A DNA stretch of 64,000 bases from Dryococelus australis (Eukaryota; Arthropoda; Insecta; Phasmatodea; Phasmatidae). Position numbers and translations under genes: made by a program. The stretch covers positions 68,085,760-68,149,759 of the forward strand of contig CM057005.1 of the NCBI GenBank assembly GCA_029891345.1. The letters run 5' to 3'. Each line of letters begins with the position of its first letter. Position 1 is the stretch's first letter. Of this stretch, positions 48,546 to 59,478 are shown one piece after another. A model generated the notes under the pieces. It saw only the letters and a program-made list of their open reading frames with translations. It made no database searches and had not been told where the DNA came from.

Positions 48546-50478
48546 TGTAGGTAGACGGGCCATTCACATGTTTCGGCCCTGTACGATCATTTCCAGCAGT
48601 TATATTATAAGGGAGAGGCGATCTCGCAGGCTCGGCAGGAAGGCTCGACGAGGCGGGAACACAGAGGATCACAAGCGGAGGACGAGCCCTGTTGAAGGAC
48701 ATTGAGGTGGAAAGGACAAGGACACGAGGAAGCCGCGTGGGCGGAGGACGTCCTGTCCTTAGCACCTTGTAGAAGAATGGGGGAGAAAGGCCGGAGGTTT
48801 ACCAACTTCAAACAAACCAAAATTAGAAGGCTGTGGGCGTGGCGCAAGTTGACCGTTTGTGAGGAACAACAGAGCCGATTACCTTTAGATCTTCCACTCC
48901 CCTCTTTATTAAAATCCGAAATTATCAGTTTTCGATACCAAAACATTCGAAACATTTATATTTCTCGAATACCATTCATCTTGCAGACAAACGAAATATC
49001 ATTCGAAGATGAAAACGAAGGCAATGATGATAACAAGAAGGAATTATCGGCTCTACAGTTTCTGCATGGTATCAAATAAAATTTTTTTTACTGTTTAATG
49101 CCATACAAATAAAAATAACCAAAACATTTCATAAAATAAAACAAGGGTACTAGAAACGCATTGACGTGAATAATTCTAAGTATCAAAAATCATTTTATAG
49201 AAATTTACAGACACACAAATTTAGAAAATACGAAAACATTTAATTAAATCCAATTTTTTATAAGAAAAAAATATGTATTTGTGTTATGACACAAATATTT
49301 TAAAGTACCTCGTGGCGTTATTTACCGCTGAAAGTTATCTCTTTCCTGCTAGGAATTTTATTTGTATCATCCCCGTTTAAAAAGCAGTAAAATTGTAATT
49401 TCGACATGCAATTATGCAGAAACCATACAATATTGCCTTGGTTTGCTAAATACCAAATGTTGAAAAAGTTTTTCACAGAAATATGAAAACAATACTTCTG
49501 CTGTGCGCATCCGTAAATTCACACGATTCTGGCGAAATAATGCGCCTGAACACAACTTAGAAAAGGGCGAAAGGAAAGCTGACTTCTTAAAGGGCAGACG
49601 TATGCACGTGCACACACATGCACCTCAGAAATGTTTTGCACCACCTGTAATTGATTGCACATGAAGGAGGCTCGATAGGACAGTCGGCGCATTGCAAAAA
49701 GGCATTCGGCAAGTCTCGCGTTATATTCTGTGCATACAGTGTATATTTTCATCCCATACCTTCCTGGGCAGTGATCTACCTCGTAACTCAAAAATTCCAA
49801 TGGTTCGAAACTTTGATGTGCGCGCATGCACACATATATGTATAGGCCCTACGTTTGTAGGTATATTTGTGTGTATATATATATGTTTGTTTGTGTGCGT
49901 ACATTTCATTATGTATGTATGTGTAATCGTGTACATAAACACACACCAGCATACACGGCATCCCCCCTTTGCAAAAAAAAAATTTTAATATATTCTCATT
50001 ACTTCGTTGCTTGCGTGTGTATGTTCTCCGTGACCATGAGGTCACTAATGGCATCATGCTTACGTGACGAACAGGCCGAAATGATGGTCTGAGGCCACTG
50101 TGACTCAATTACAGCACCAAATCGTTCCAACAAGTAGTTAGGGAACCGTTATAACGAACTCCCTTAAATTCAGCATTCTCATTATCAACTTGATGTAAAA
50201 CAAGTGAGTTTAGTCCACTAGCCATGCCCTCGACAATCCTCTTCACCAGAAATGAAAATAAAACAACACAAACTCACTTGTTTATAATATTACTCTCATC
50301 GTATCGTCACTTACGGATTATACACTGGAATGAATAGCAATTAAGCATAAATTCGCTGGATCCGGGGGAATGAGGCAAAGAGCAAGGCATCCTTACGTAG
50401 CTGTTGCTTCGCCCGTGAATTCTCCATCGAATACGCCCCCAACCTTCTGTAGGCTAGGAATCGATATAGGGGATCTTC
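48546..50478. other. No confident gene
   Basis: The frame at 48702-49079 has no ATG start, but its 3' part (48986-49079) follows a plausible acceptor (CATCTTGCAG) and ends beside AATAAA, so a small terminal exon is possible. (TG)n/(TA)n low-complexity DNA lies at 49860-49935. Confidence 0.3.
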
Positions 50479-51013
50479 TAAAGCGGGCAACACACGGGCC
50501 GATCCGATCTAATCAGTCAATCGCTGGTGGTGACTACAGACGACCGGATCCATCTGCCCGAGATGTCAGTACAAACGCAACTGTGATGGCTCTTGCGTCG
50601 TCCAAAATGTCCTTTCCGGATTGAGAATCCCTCCGAAATTATCAATCAGTAAAGTAAGTAAATTATCAATCAATAAAACGAATTTACTTAAGTTGGGTAA
50701 TGTCTATCAGCAAAACAAAAAACATAACATGACTTCACACTCCCAAAATGAAATTTATGTTTAAATAAAAAAGAAGGTCGAACTCGCGGTTGGAGAATCG
50801 TGCCGATGGCGCTACACACGAGCCAATCGATAGGGAGAAAAAGCGGGAAGTCGGGACGATTGGAAAATTGGAAGGTCCAGACCATCCCATCTGCCAATCG
50901 TCGTACCCGACCGATTTGATCGGCCTCTCAGCCTACACACGACCCAATTTCGGCACCCGACACTTGGTGGACACGATATCGGGTCATCGGATCGGTCCGT
51001 GTATAGCCCGCTT
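50479..51013. mobile_element. Non-autonomous TIR element, ~535 bp
   Basis: Left end AAGCGGGCAACACACGGGCC followed by GATCCGATC. The right end is its complement (GGATCGGTCCGTGTATAG then CCCGCTT), about 25 bp of TIR. Internally the motif CTACACACGA-CCAAT recurs at about 50813 and 50933. No target-site duplication is certain. No transposase frame. Confidence 0.7.
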
Positions 51014-51595
51014 AAGTGAAGATATTTTGAGCTAAATGTAGCCCTAAATGACGCTGCCACGTCCCTGTTCTACCGCGTTCTAGGATCGTTCATATTTGTA
51101 GGAGATGCATGAGCACGGCCAACTATGGTTCAGTAGCTCAGATTTCCGCGCGATCTTCAGTCGCTGGACATAACAGAAAATATTAGTATCTTATTGTAAG
51201 ATTGCAGTCAGATCACCCATACTGCTGAAAATTGTTCTACTTAGGTCAGCACTATGGAACATATATGAATGTCTAAATTACAGTAATAATTCTCGCTATG
51301 ACATTATTTTACGTGTACACTCTTTGATCTAATGGAACCAACTTTTTAAGGACAGTCGCTTTCTCTGATGCCACCTTGCCCATGCACCCTGCAATGCATT
51401 ATTTGTTTAGTTCCAAAAACAGCAAAACTATCCATTTCATTAAGGGATAGTACATTATAATTTACTGCAAACAAAATGGAAAGGGAATTAAACATTACGA
51501 ATTTCAACAGCCCTGTTTAATAAATGTATGTAGTAGGAAAACCAGACTAATATATGAACACTCCCCTTTTTTCTACCCACCACTTCTCCATCTTA

Positions 51596-51598
<3 letters not shown>
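51014..51598. other. No feature recognised
   Basis: AT-rich DNA. Confidence 0.35.
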
Positions 51599-51645
<47 letters not shown>

Positions 51646-51667
51646 CTATCTATCTATCTATCTATCT
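51599..51667. repeat. (TC)n-(TATC)n microsatellite
   Basis: About 42 bp of TC followed by six TATC units. Confidence 0.95.
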
Positions 51668-51678
51668 ACACACACAAA

Positions 51679-51992
51679 GGCTTTCACGATAAAGTGGGTA
51701 CTTCTGAAATCAACCTTAGAAAAATGTCACTGCCCGTACCAGCATATATTTTATCGGGCGCCCTGAGTGACATGCATCCAGTAAAGTTGGTAACGATGGA
51801 TGGGAAGTCTGTTTTATTTAAATGCATCAAAGTGTAAAAATGAGCAGATTTGATAAATATTTACTTTTTTAACAATTTCACAGTTTCACTTGACCGACGC
51901 ATGAATAAAGTGATGAGGCCTATGACAATTTTAATTGTACACATGGCGGAAGAATACACAAAGTGCATAGAAGTAGATATTAAGCAGGGCTT
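51679..51992 (-). mobile_element. L-type MITE, internally deleted and truncated
   Basis: Starts GGCTTTCACGATAAAGTGG and keeps CAGTTTCACTTGACCGACGC. It lacks about 70 internal bp and the distal TIR. Confidence 0.8.
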
Positions 51993-52038
51993 ATACATAT
52001 ACGAACACACCTTGTAATACACTCACGTAGCAACATAC

Positions 52039-52730
52039 TGTTACATGCTTTACTCGGCATCGCTACCCTTATCCCGGTCCCGCCCAAGCGAGTGAATCAG
52101 TGTATCAGGGGCGCGTGATAAACCGAGGCGTGCGCGGAGATTTACAAAGCAGTGCCGCTATGGCAGATATAGAATTACCGGGCCTCGTGCGTTCCGATCC
52201 TTGAGCAGATTAAATTTACGGGGTTATCGTCGAAAGAATGTTTCAGTCATCGTCCTTTCAGCGAGCCTCGGGGTGCGGGGAACCTTCAGCGAGATTACTT
52301 GAGTCGTGACAGGCCACCCAGCCTAGAGTTTGCGAGATTGTGCTGGCTGCGAAGACAGCGAAGCGACGAGCCAGCGAATTGAGTGGTGTCGACAATGACC
52401 AGCGGGTATGTAAGTCTGCGGACTGCGGGTATCGGTACAATGCAGAGTGAGATTGACGGGCGGGAGAACTAAACTGGATGCCAATAGATTGAATGTGTAA
52501 AAATAATGAGTGCGAAGTAACCATTATAGAGAGAGTGCTAAGGACTTAATAAAAATTGAGATATACGTTAAACATTGCGCGCTAAGAGAATAGCAAGAGT
52601 AATAGTGGAGATGAATAGTTTTACGCTGTAAATAATAGCTGTGTGAATATTTATAAAGTATATACATATTAAAAAAATCAGATTTTGTTTCCTAATAAAC
52701 TCTGATACGTCCCCTGACGCCTTGTAACGC
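52039..52730 (+). mobile_element. Solo-LTR-like sequence (Ty3/Gypsy type)
   Basis: Starts TGTTACATGCT, similar to the 43518 LTR start, and ends CTTGTAACG. It aligns with 16210-17020 over most of its length. No internal retrotransposon sequence adjoins it. Confidence 0.55.
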
Positions 52731-53866
52731 TATAATCACAGAAATACAATGATAAGTCCTTCAAATACACAAACACTAGAGACCTGCCAAATTCGCGTTG
52801 TTTTCTGACTGCACGATGAACTTCACCGTCCTGTGTCTACTCGAGTCAGGGTCATTTGTTTATTGGCTTCCGCATAAGTCGGGTGCCATTTCCCCTTTCG
52901 ACTTGTTTGGACGCGATTGGCCAATGATGACGTTAATTGTTTCTTATTGGTTCAAATACGTCCGGGAGGTGCCAGGAAAGCTGTAACCCAGTAATAAAAC
53001 CAACAGAAAAGTATAATGTTTCGAAGTATATTCTGTCCTCAAATAATAACGCGAATTTTGCAGCTCTAACAATTAGGCCTACTGTAAATTACCTAATACA
53101 ACACAAGTAAAAGGGATTTATTCATCAAAAACTATAATACATTTTTGCGCACTATTTCTGACAAACTATTACAAATGGTACCTCGCGGAAGACGGAACGA
53201 GTTCCTTGAAAACGTGCTATATGAATATTAATGACACTGTGCCCTAGGGGGCGTCTCATATCCTTGCAGGGGTTGAAAATCTTGAATGCAAATGTAGAAA
53301 ATCTGAAATGCGAAACTGAGAAAATCTCTCCGTTTATTCTCACACTGCCGAGATGTATTCCGTTTCGTAAATTCTCCGCTCCACAGGGAGTCTTAAAAAT
53401 CTACGGTGTCGTAAATTGGAGCGCCCGAACTCACATAGTAGAGAGACAGTCGCACGCGAACTTCTCACTAACTATAGCTAGAGACCGGAAAAGATTCGCG
53501 AGTTGAATGGCCTGTAGGCTAGACTGCACAGTCTTGTGAACAATAACGCAAATAAGATTAATTATTGGTTGCTTGCTGTCAGAGCGGAAGACGATGGTTG
53601 GGCCTGTGTTTCGCTGTGTTTATTATTGGTTCAAGCTTCTTCAGGAGGTGATTAACGCGTGAACAAATTGCAGCAGTGACGTGAACAAACGAGTTTTTGA
53701 ATTGGATACTTAAAATAGGAAAGGTTGTTAAGTGCCACGATGCTGGAAAGTGTGTTTTCAGGCACGAATGGTTCTATGGGCTCTACTCGATTATCCATGA
53801 ACAGCGCTAAGGGCCAGCACCGCTCGAAGCGGTTGCAAATACTGCCACAAGATGGCAGGAATGAAG
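52731..53866. other. Upstream DNA of the DUF7869-like gene
   Basis: Two related segments carry inverted CCAAT boxes and shared sequence: TATTGGTTCAA then GGGAGGTG or AGGAGGTG (about 52945-52975 and 53620-53650). ATTGGCCAAT is at about 52916. No gene recognised. Confidence 0.3.
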
Positions 53867-53874
53867 TATAAAAG
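53867..53874 (+). promoter_or_regulatory. TATA box of the DUF7869-like gene
   Basis: TATAAAAG about 30 bp before the probable transcription start near 53897 and about 260 bp before the first ATG of the spliced frame. Confidence 0.5.
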
Positions 53875-54129
53875 TGCGACAGCTAATTTCCAAGAAAGGA
53901 CTTATGTGCCTCTACAAAGTTGCTGCTCCCAAGTTCGCTGCATCACTGCAATCTATTCTTTCGTTAAGTGAGTCGCTATAGATACAGCATTGTTTTCAGA
54001 GTGCGTTCTTTAAGGACAGCTGTCAGTAAGTATAACATAGAAAGTTTATTGACATGTTATGACCCATACTTACAATACGTAACGTGTGCACGCGATGTAA
54101 TCGTGTGTGTTACCTTACGTTTTTAGATA

Positions 54130-54276
54130 ATGGCGGACGTCAGTGGTAATGCAGAGATGCTACGAAAAGAAATGAAGTCTGCGTTCCAGAAAAAACCAAA
54201 GGAGTTGAAAACTGAGGGATTGATACATAAAACACACAAAAATGTCGACATCTGTGCGAAGATTCCTTTACAAAAG
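54130..54276 (+). CDS. DUF7869-like gene, first coding exon
   Basis: 49 codons, MADVSGNAEMLRKEMKSA..., Lys-rich. It lies between a good acceptor and a consensus donor (AAG|GTAAGA). The start codon is the first ATG after the acceptor. Confidence 0.55.
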
Positions 54277-54352
54277 GTAAGAGACGTAGGCTACTAAACT
54301 GACCCAAATTATCAATACGTAACAATATTAAGTTACAAAATAAACTTTGCAG

Positions 54353-54478
54353 ATAATGACATGCTCTAGTGATGAAATTGCAACAGTGATGCAGACAGCA
54401 CACAAGGGTTACGTGAACTATTCATACTGTCTTAGCCCCTGTATATGTTTCTGTCAGAGTAAAATGTATTTCTGCATG
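54353..54478 (+). CDS. DUF7869-like gene, second coding exon
   Basis: 42 codons, Cys-rich end (CLSPCICFCQSKMYFCM). If the donor at 54479 is not used, the frame runs on only 14 codons to a stop. Confidence 0.55.
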
Positions 54479-54803
54479 GTGAGAGCTGAAAGCGATGCCT
54501 TAGGGAAAGAGTTATTTTAATTATAAATATTGGCTTCATCATATAGTTACATGTATTTATACCTAATATAAGGATACATAGTGTCAATGGAGTGAAAGGA
54601 TTGTAGAATTTTAATATGTAGTCTACGTGACAATGCCTGCTTAACACTTATATTATTGCTGCTCAGAATGATAGTATTATCGCCAAAATATCAAGGGGTA
54701 GTACAATGTGATTTATATACAGACACAGACATAAATAAAAGTGTTGCAATGTCTTCATACATTCAGTGTTAATGCTTACTACTGAAGAGTAGTCATACGT
54801 TTA

Positions 54804-55030
54804 CGCTATTCACGGTAAAGTGAGCACTTTTGAAAGCACTCTTATTTGAAATAATAGTCAATACATATAGTTTATTTTAGCTTTAGACGTTAATTTATTT
54901 CCGAGTGTGTTGGAATATACACACTGTGTTTATTACTTACATGATATTTATTTTAAAAAGTGGCAAAAGGATAAAATATGAAAAGAAAAAGTATCTAGGG
55001 TCTCAAAAGTGCTCACTTTACCATGAACAT
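54804..55030 (-). mobile_element. S-type MITE inside an intron of the DUF7869-like gene
   Basis: Starts CGCTATTCACGGTAAAGTG and ends GTGCTCACTTTACCATGAAC. It lies within the predicted intron 54479-55142. Confidence 0.85.
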
Positions 55031-55142
55031 ACTTTAGCAATACTATACACAAGTGCTAAGGGTAAATCATCACTTTTACTCTACAACTCTCATGAACTAA
55101 GACCCCACTGTCTCAGATTTTGGTCTCTTTTCCTTTATATAG

Positions 55143-55616
55143 GAGACATGCAGATGCAAGCTGAGGTGCAGAGAGCTGACAGTTGAACACAAGCAGATGC
55201 TCTTTCAAAAATTCTGCGAGCAAGATTATGTCGCACAAGGAACATACATCATGGGTCTAATTCATATAACACCAGTCGACCGTCGCCGTCATGGATCGTA
55301 TGACAACCCCGCATCAGGTCGTCGTCAGGGAATAGTTTGGTACACTGTACCAAATGGTAAACGTGAGCTAGTACCTATTTGTATAACAAAATTCGCCGGG
55401 ATATTTGTACTTGGTCATAAACGACTGCAAACACTTATTGGCAAGAAGCAGCCTGGAGACTTGTCGTTCACTGACAAACGGACAAGACATTACCCCGGTA
55501 AGTTAACAGGTGAAGACCTATCAAGTGTCGTAACCCACATAAATGATTTTACTCGTGAAAGTAGCCATCATAGCAGAGCTAGGTCCAGTGAGGAGTGTTT
55601 AAAAGTCCAGACGTGA
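55143..55616 (+). CDS. DUF7869-like gene, Cys-rich exon 4
   Basis: Open from the acceptor (GAG at 55143) to a stop at 55614-55616. It carries ETCRCKLRC, the helical KQMLFQKFCEQDY region, and VPICITKFAGIFVLGHKRLQ, a segment that in relatives reads V-C-x-x-x-F-x-x-x-x-G-(x)-x-x-R. The frame is lost near TGTTTAAAAG (about 55598), after which similarity continues as SPDVNVARTHSHYKMMYPQ in the next frame. Confidence 0.65.
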   Translation, partial: ETCRCKLRCRELTVEHKQMLFQKFCEQDYVAQGTYIMGLIHITPVDRRRHGSYDNPASGRRQGIVWYTVPNGKRELVPICITKFAGIFVLGHKRLQTLIGKKQPGDLSFTDKRTRHYPGKLTGEDLSSVVTHINDFTRESSHHSRARSSEECLKVQT

Positions 55617-55769
55617 ATGTAGCTAGAACGCATTCACATTACAAAATGATGTACCCACAGTCAACTGTTATCGGAAAATGTTCCTCAGAGATTTCCCTCA
55701 CCTGTCATTTCCAGAGAACTAGGAAAGATACCTGTAAAGTGTGCGATCGCTTGAACAGAATCTAAAAGT

Positions 55770-56366
55770 GTGAAAATTAGACAGGAGCTACACCGCAGGG
55801 AAGCAGAGAAAGCACATACACTTTTGAAGAGTGATGTATCTGCATCACAGCTACCTGGCAGTAATACATTCTGCATTTCAATGGATTTAGAACAGGTTAT
55901 GTTTGTGCCGACACTAACTTGTCAGTTGTCTTGCTACGACTTCGGCATCTCTTCAGGGTACACACACCATCCATACATATGTATGTGGGATGAAACTGTT
56001 GCAGGGAGGGGAGGCAAGGAAATAGCTTCATGTCTTCTGAAGGTAGTGAATAGCGAGGTCACAAACAAACCAAGCCTGATGGTATGGAGTGATAACTGCG
56101 TGGGGCAAAACAAGAACCGTATGATGGTATTTCTATTCCTTTTTCTGGTGTCTATTGGACTATTTGAGTTCATCGAGCAGCGATTTATTGTTAGTGGGCA
56201 AAGCTTTCTTCCGTGCGATTCGGATTTTGCTGTGATAGAAGAAAGGAAGCGTGTCACTAAAGCACTGATTCCTTGTGACCTACACAAAATAGTGCGAGAT
56301 GCTAGAGCGAAAAAAAAAAAAAAAAACATTTTACGTAATTCCCATGTATCCCTCAGACTTTTTTGA
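55770..56366 (+). pseudogene. DUF7869-like core domain
   Basis: 198-codon frame covering the conserved core: QLPGSN and SMDLEQVMFVPTL (residues 27-49), WDETVAGRGGKEIASCLL (73-90), WSDNCVGQNKNR (106-117), VSGQSFLPCDSDFAVIE (141-157). Acidic residues D39, D108 and D152 sit where an RNase H-like/DDE fold would place its catalytic acids; that is inference. The frame leaves similarity at the A-run 56311-56326 (ARAKKKKK), and the similarity resumes as TFYVIPMYPSDFFDVQTT in the next frame. Confidence 0.75.
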
Positions 56367-56752
56367 TGTTCAGACTACAGCTGATAGTGTAATATCAACA
56401 AATAATTTAAACATTTCCAAAGCTGTCTCCATTACATATGATTCTGTTGACGTAAGTACAGTAAACTCATTCCGAACTAGAGACGTGCAAGAAGATCAAG
56501 ATTTTGAGGAAAGGGAAGACTGTGTTGGACATACGGGATGCAACCTTCAAAGCTAATACATCGGAACGACGGCTTACAGTACAGAAGGCAAATGATTTGA
56601 GAGCCATGATCCCATACTTAGAAAAGGAAGAGCACAAAGATTTGTACAGGAATCTGGGTAGGGGAATAGTAAGACAAAAAGATGTGACTCTGGTTGGCGT
56701 TGTCCTAACACAAAGTGTTTACTCTGTTCAGATATTTGGTCATAAATTTTAG
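56299..56752 (+). pseudogene. DUF7869-like C-terminal region, two frames
   Basis: Frame 56299-56556 carries YVIPMYPSDFFDVQTTAD. Frame 56504-56752 carries LRAMIPYLEKEEHKDLYRN, resembling the usual C-terminal end of the family (hydrophobic Pro-x-x-x-x-x-FY). At least one frameshift separates them near 56510-56540. Confidence 0.6.
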
Positions 56753-57039
56753 CCTAACATTGACATTATATTGTTGGCCGTGAGGTATTTTTCACACTAA
56801 ATAGATTTTGTACTTGTGACTTTACAAAGAAAGCTGTACATGACACATTGCATACTTTCATGTCTTAACATTGTAAGGACATACGTCTTTTCACAAAGTG
56901 TTGGTTATTTTAATTTTTTTTTCTTCTTGGTCATGATTAGTTCCATGTTGCCGTTACCATGTATGTATCTTAATATGTATTTAATAACACATTAATCTTA
57001 TTAAAATTGTGTGTTACGCAAAATCTTAAATGTGTGCAG

Positions 57040-57071
<32 letters not shown>

Positions 57072-57216
57072 TATCTCTGTTCCACATTTTTGGCACATAC
57101 TACCTTTCTTATTTTAAGTATCCAATTCTAGCTTCACCCAAAAAAAATCAGCGAATTCTTCAGTTCTCTTAAGTATACACTGAGAGAAAATCGAACAAAA
57201 TATTTGTTTTTATAGG

Positions 57217-57218
<2 letters not shown>
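56753..57218. other. 3' flank of the DUF7869-like gene
   Basis: AT-rich, with a T-run at 57041-57066. No poly(A) signal can be assigned with confidence. Confidence 0.4.

Positions 57219-57269
<51 letters not shown>
57219..57269. repeat. (TA)n microsatellite
   Basis: About 50 bp of TA. Confidence 0.95.
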
Positions 57270-57272
<3 letters not shown>

Positions 57273-57517
57273 GCTGCCCTAACAAAGTATATTGTAGAAT
57301 AAACAAAATTTGAAAAGCAGCAAAATTAGTTTTGTTCGTCTAACAAAATATATGTTTGAATAAACAAAATCTCTGTGTTGGGCCAAAAAAAATTAAGACT
57401 GTAAACTAAATATTTTGTTGGATGGACTGTTTCTATGACCACTCATTTGACTGCCTTCGTTCGAAATTACCACATTAGTTGAGATTACTAAGGCGTAGCG
57501 CTCGGACACAGGTGACC
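57270..57517. repeat. Degenerate AACAAAAT/ATTTTGTT-rich repeats
   Basis: CTAACAAA-TATAT-GT-GAATAAACAAAAT recurs at about 57280 and 57339. The same style of motif (ACCAACCAAAT, TTTGGTTG) returns at 57800-57945. Confidence 0.5.
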
Positions 57518-57732
57518 TAGCCCATTCACGACTGGAACAGACTTATGAAAATCAACCTTTTAAAAAACATCCTAGCCATTAGCTGCATGCATAGCTAGTA
57601 AAAAAATGTGGCGGGTGTGGATACTGCATCCGCTACCGCCACTATTTTTACTAGCTATGAATGCAGCTAATGGCCAGAGTGTTTTTTCAAAGGTTGATTA
57701 CTATAAGTCTGTTCCAGTCGTGAATGGACTAC
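57518..57732. mobile_element. Foldback (palindromic) MITE, 215 bp
   Basis: Arms of about 105 bp pair almost throughout: CCCATTCACGACTGGAACAG against CTGTTCCAGTCGTGAATGG, and CATTAGCTGCATGCATAGC against GCTATGAATGCAGCTAATG. The centre is near 57626. An A-run follows further right at 57945-57966. Confidence 0.85.
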
Positions 57733-57943
57733 AGGTTCGAAACTTGGTTGAAATTGTAATTTTTTTTTATATCGGCCATAACTGTTTAATGTACATGTAG
57801 CCAAACAAATACTTAGTTGCACCAACCAAATCTTACAGTTTGGGACAACCAAATGAGAACAACAAAACGATTTGGTTTCAGCAACAGAATACTTCAATGC
57901 CCCTATACAAACAAATTATTTGGTTGCACCAAACAAATCTCGT

Positions 57944-57974
<31 letters not shown>

Positions 57975-58930
57975 TTGTCAGTATAGCTGGATCTCTTAAA
58001 TTAAGGGACCGTACTGCCCGGCGCTACAGTATGTTTGCAATCCGGTTTCTTTTTACGCCCTTCTATACTTTCAAATTTTCGCCTTAAACTATATTTGACA
58101 ATACAATTTGAAGACAAAATAGAGCCATCAGATTTTTCCTTCCAACAAACGTTATCAAATAATATTGAATGTGTTTGAAACCGTGTCACACTGACAATTT
58201 TTTTTTTACTGTGAGAATCCATTTTGAATTATCATTTATAAATTATTTCCATAGTAAGATATTGATTTTCCATGCAGTCCATTACAGGAAGAAATGTAAG
58301 GAATGTTGTAATTTATTTTTGCTTCTATGCTAAATTCAAATTCTAGTTATCAGAAATGTTTCTTGCGCAATGAAACTGAATGCCTCTAAGTTCGTAATAT
58401 TATGTGCAATATTCACTTATATAACTCCTTTCATTCTCAGACAAATTCTACATAAATGATTATCTTCATTACCTTTTCGGTCCCGGAAATTGTTCGTTAT
58501 TTTAAAGTTTACTGGCGTCCAATTTTGTCGTGGACGATTGTGATTGGCTGAGACCGTCAAACATTACACACATTTTAGAACCGGTCCAACCTTTAAATGT
58601 TTGATGGAAAACTGAAACCATCCAACATTTTTAGATAAAAATGGCAGCGTTTATGACGTCTCGATGACTCATAACTGTCCAACTTTATTTGACCAAACAT
58701 ATTGGAAACAGCATGACGAAAAAATTTGACAGTGTGACAGGAGCTTAACAAACCTATTAAAAGTGTGCCCAATTCTCTGATCTCGGAAAATAACACACAT
58801 TTCGGAATATTCCCGTCAGTTACTTCGAAGACATCACGCGAATGAGAAACACCATTTCGAAGCACTCCACACGACTTTTTCAAAGAACTATAACCCAAAA
58901 TATTATCCGATCAAATCCCTTCAAAAGTAT
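57733..58930. other. No feature recognised
   Basis: Chance frames only; an inverted CCAAT box (GATTGGCTGAG) lies at about 58543. Confidence 0.35.
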
Positions 58931-59346
58931 AGTCTGTTCACGGTAAAAGGAGCACTTTTGAAAGCCCTGATTAAGATCTAATTATATGCACACTGCGTAT
59001 TCTTCCACCTTATGTAAAATTTACATTGCAATGGGCCTCATTACTTTATTCATGCGTCGGTCAGGTGAAACAGCGGAATTATTAGAAAAGTAAATATACT
59101 ACTAATCTGGTTAATTTGTACACTTAGATGCTTAAAAAATGAAAGCGAAAGGAATAATTTAAGTTACTATAAATAGTTACCTAACACTTTATATTCAACG
59201 TTATGATATGGAACTACTTTCCATTCATCATTACCAACATTACTGGGCGTATGCCACTCAGTGCACCCGTTAAAATACATGCAGGTAGGGATAGTGACTA
59301 TTTTCTAAGGTTGATTTCCAAAGTGCTCACTTTATCGTGAACAGAC
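58931..59346 (+). mobile_element. L-type MITE copy
   Basis: Starts GTCTGTTCACGGTAAAAGG and ends CTTTATCGTGAACAGAC; the two ends share the same C-to-A/G-to-T change, so the TIRs still match each other. Confidence 0.9.
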
Positions 59347-59478
59347 TTTACTGAGATAGTCCTGTGCTGAACCTTCCGACAGACGTTCCACCGATGAAAT
59401 AATAGTGTCACAGCTGGAGGTTCCATATGTAGACGCAGCACGATGATAACGCTGCTCTCTAGTACAGAACTCTGCGTG

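Larger units (their letters stand above)
53897..56752 (+). pseudogene. DUF7869-like (transposase-like) gene, spliced but frameshifted
   Basis: Predicted exons: 5' non-coding exon about 53897-54025 (donor GTAAGT), exon 2 54127-54276 (acceptor TTTTTAG, ATG at 54130, donor GTAAGA), exon 3 54353-54478 (acceptor TTTGCAG, donor GTGAGA) and exon 4 from 55143 (acceptor TTTATATAG). Exons 2, 3 and 4 join in phase 0 for 49, 42 and 157 codons. A Cys cluster spans the exon 3/4 join (SPCICFCQ ... CM|ETCRCKLRC), as expected for the N-terminal half of this animal family. After 55616 coding similarity continues in shifting frames (see separate entries), so this copy is broken or the assembly has homopolymer errors. 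The family is abundant in arthropods and cnidarians and behaves like mobile-element cargo or transposase; its biochemical function is not established to my knowledge. Confidence 0.6.
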
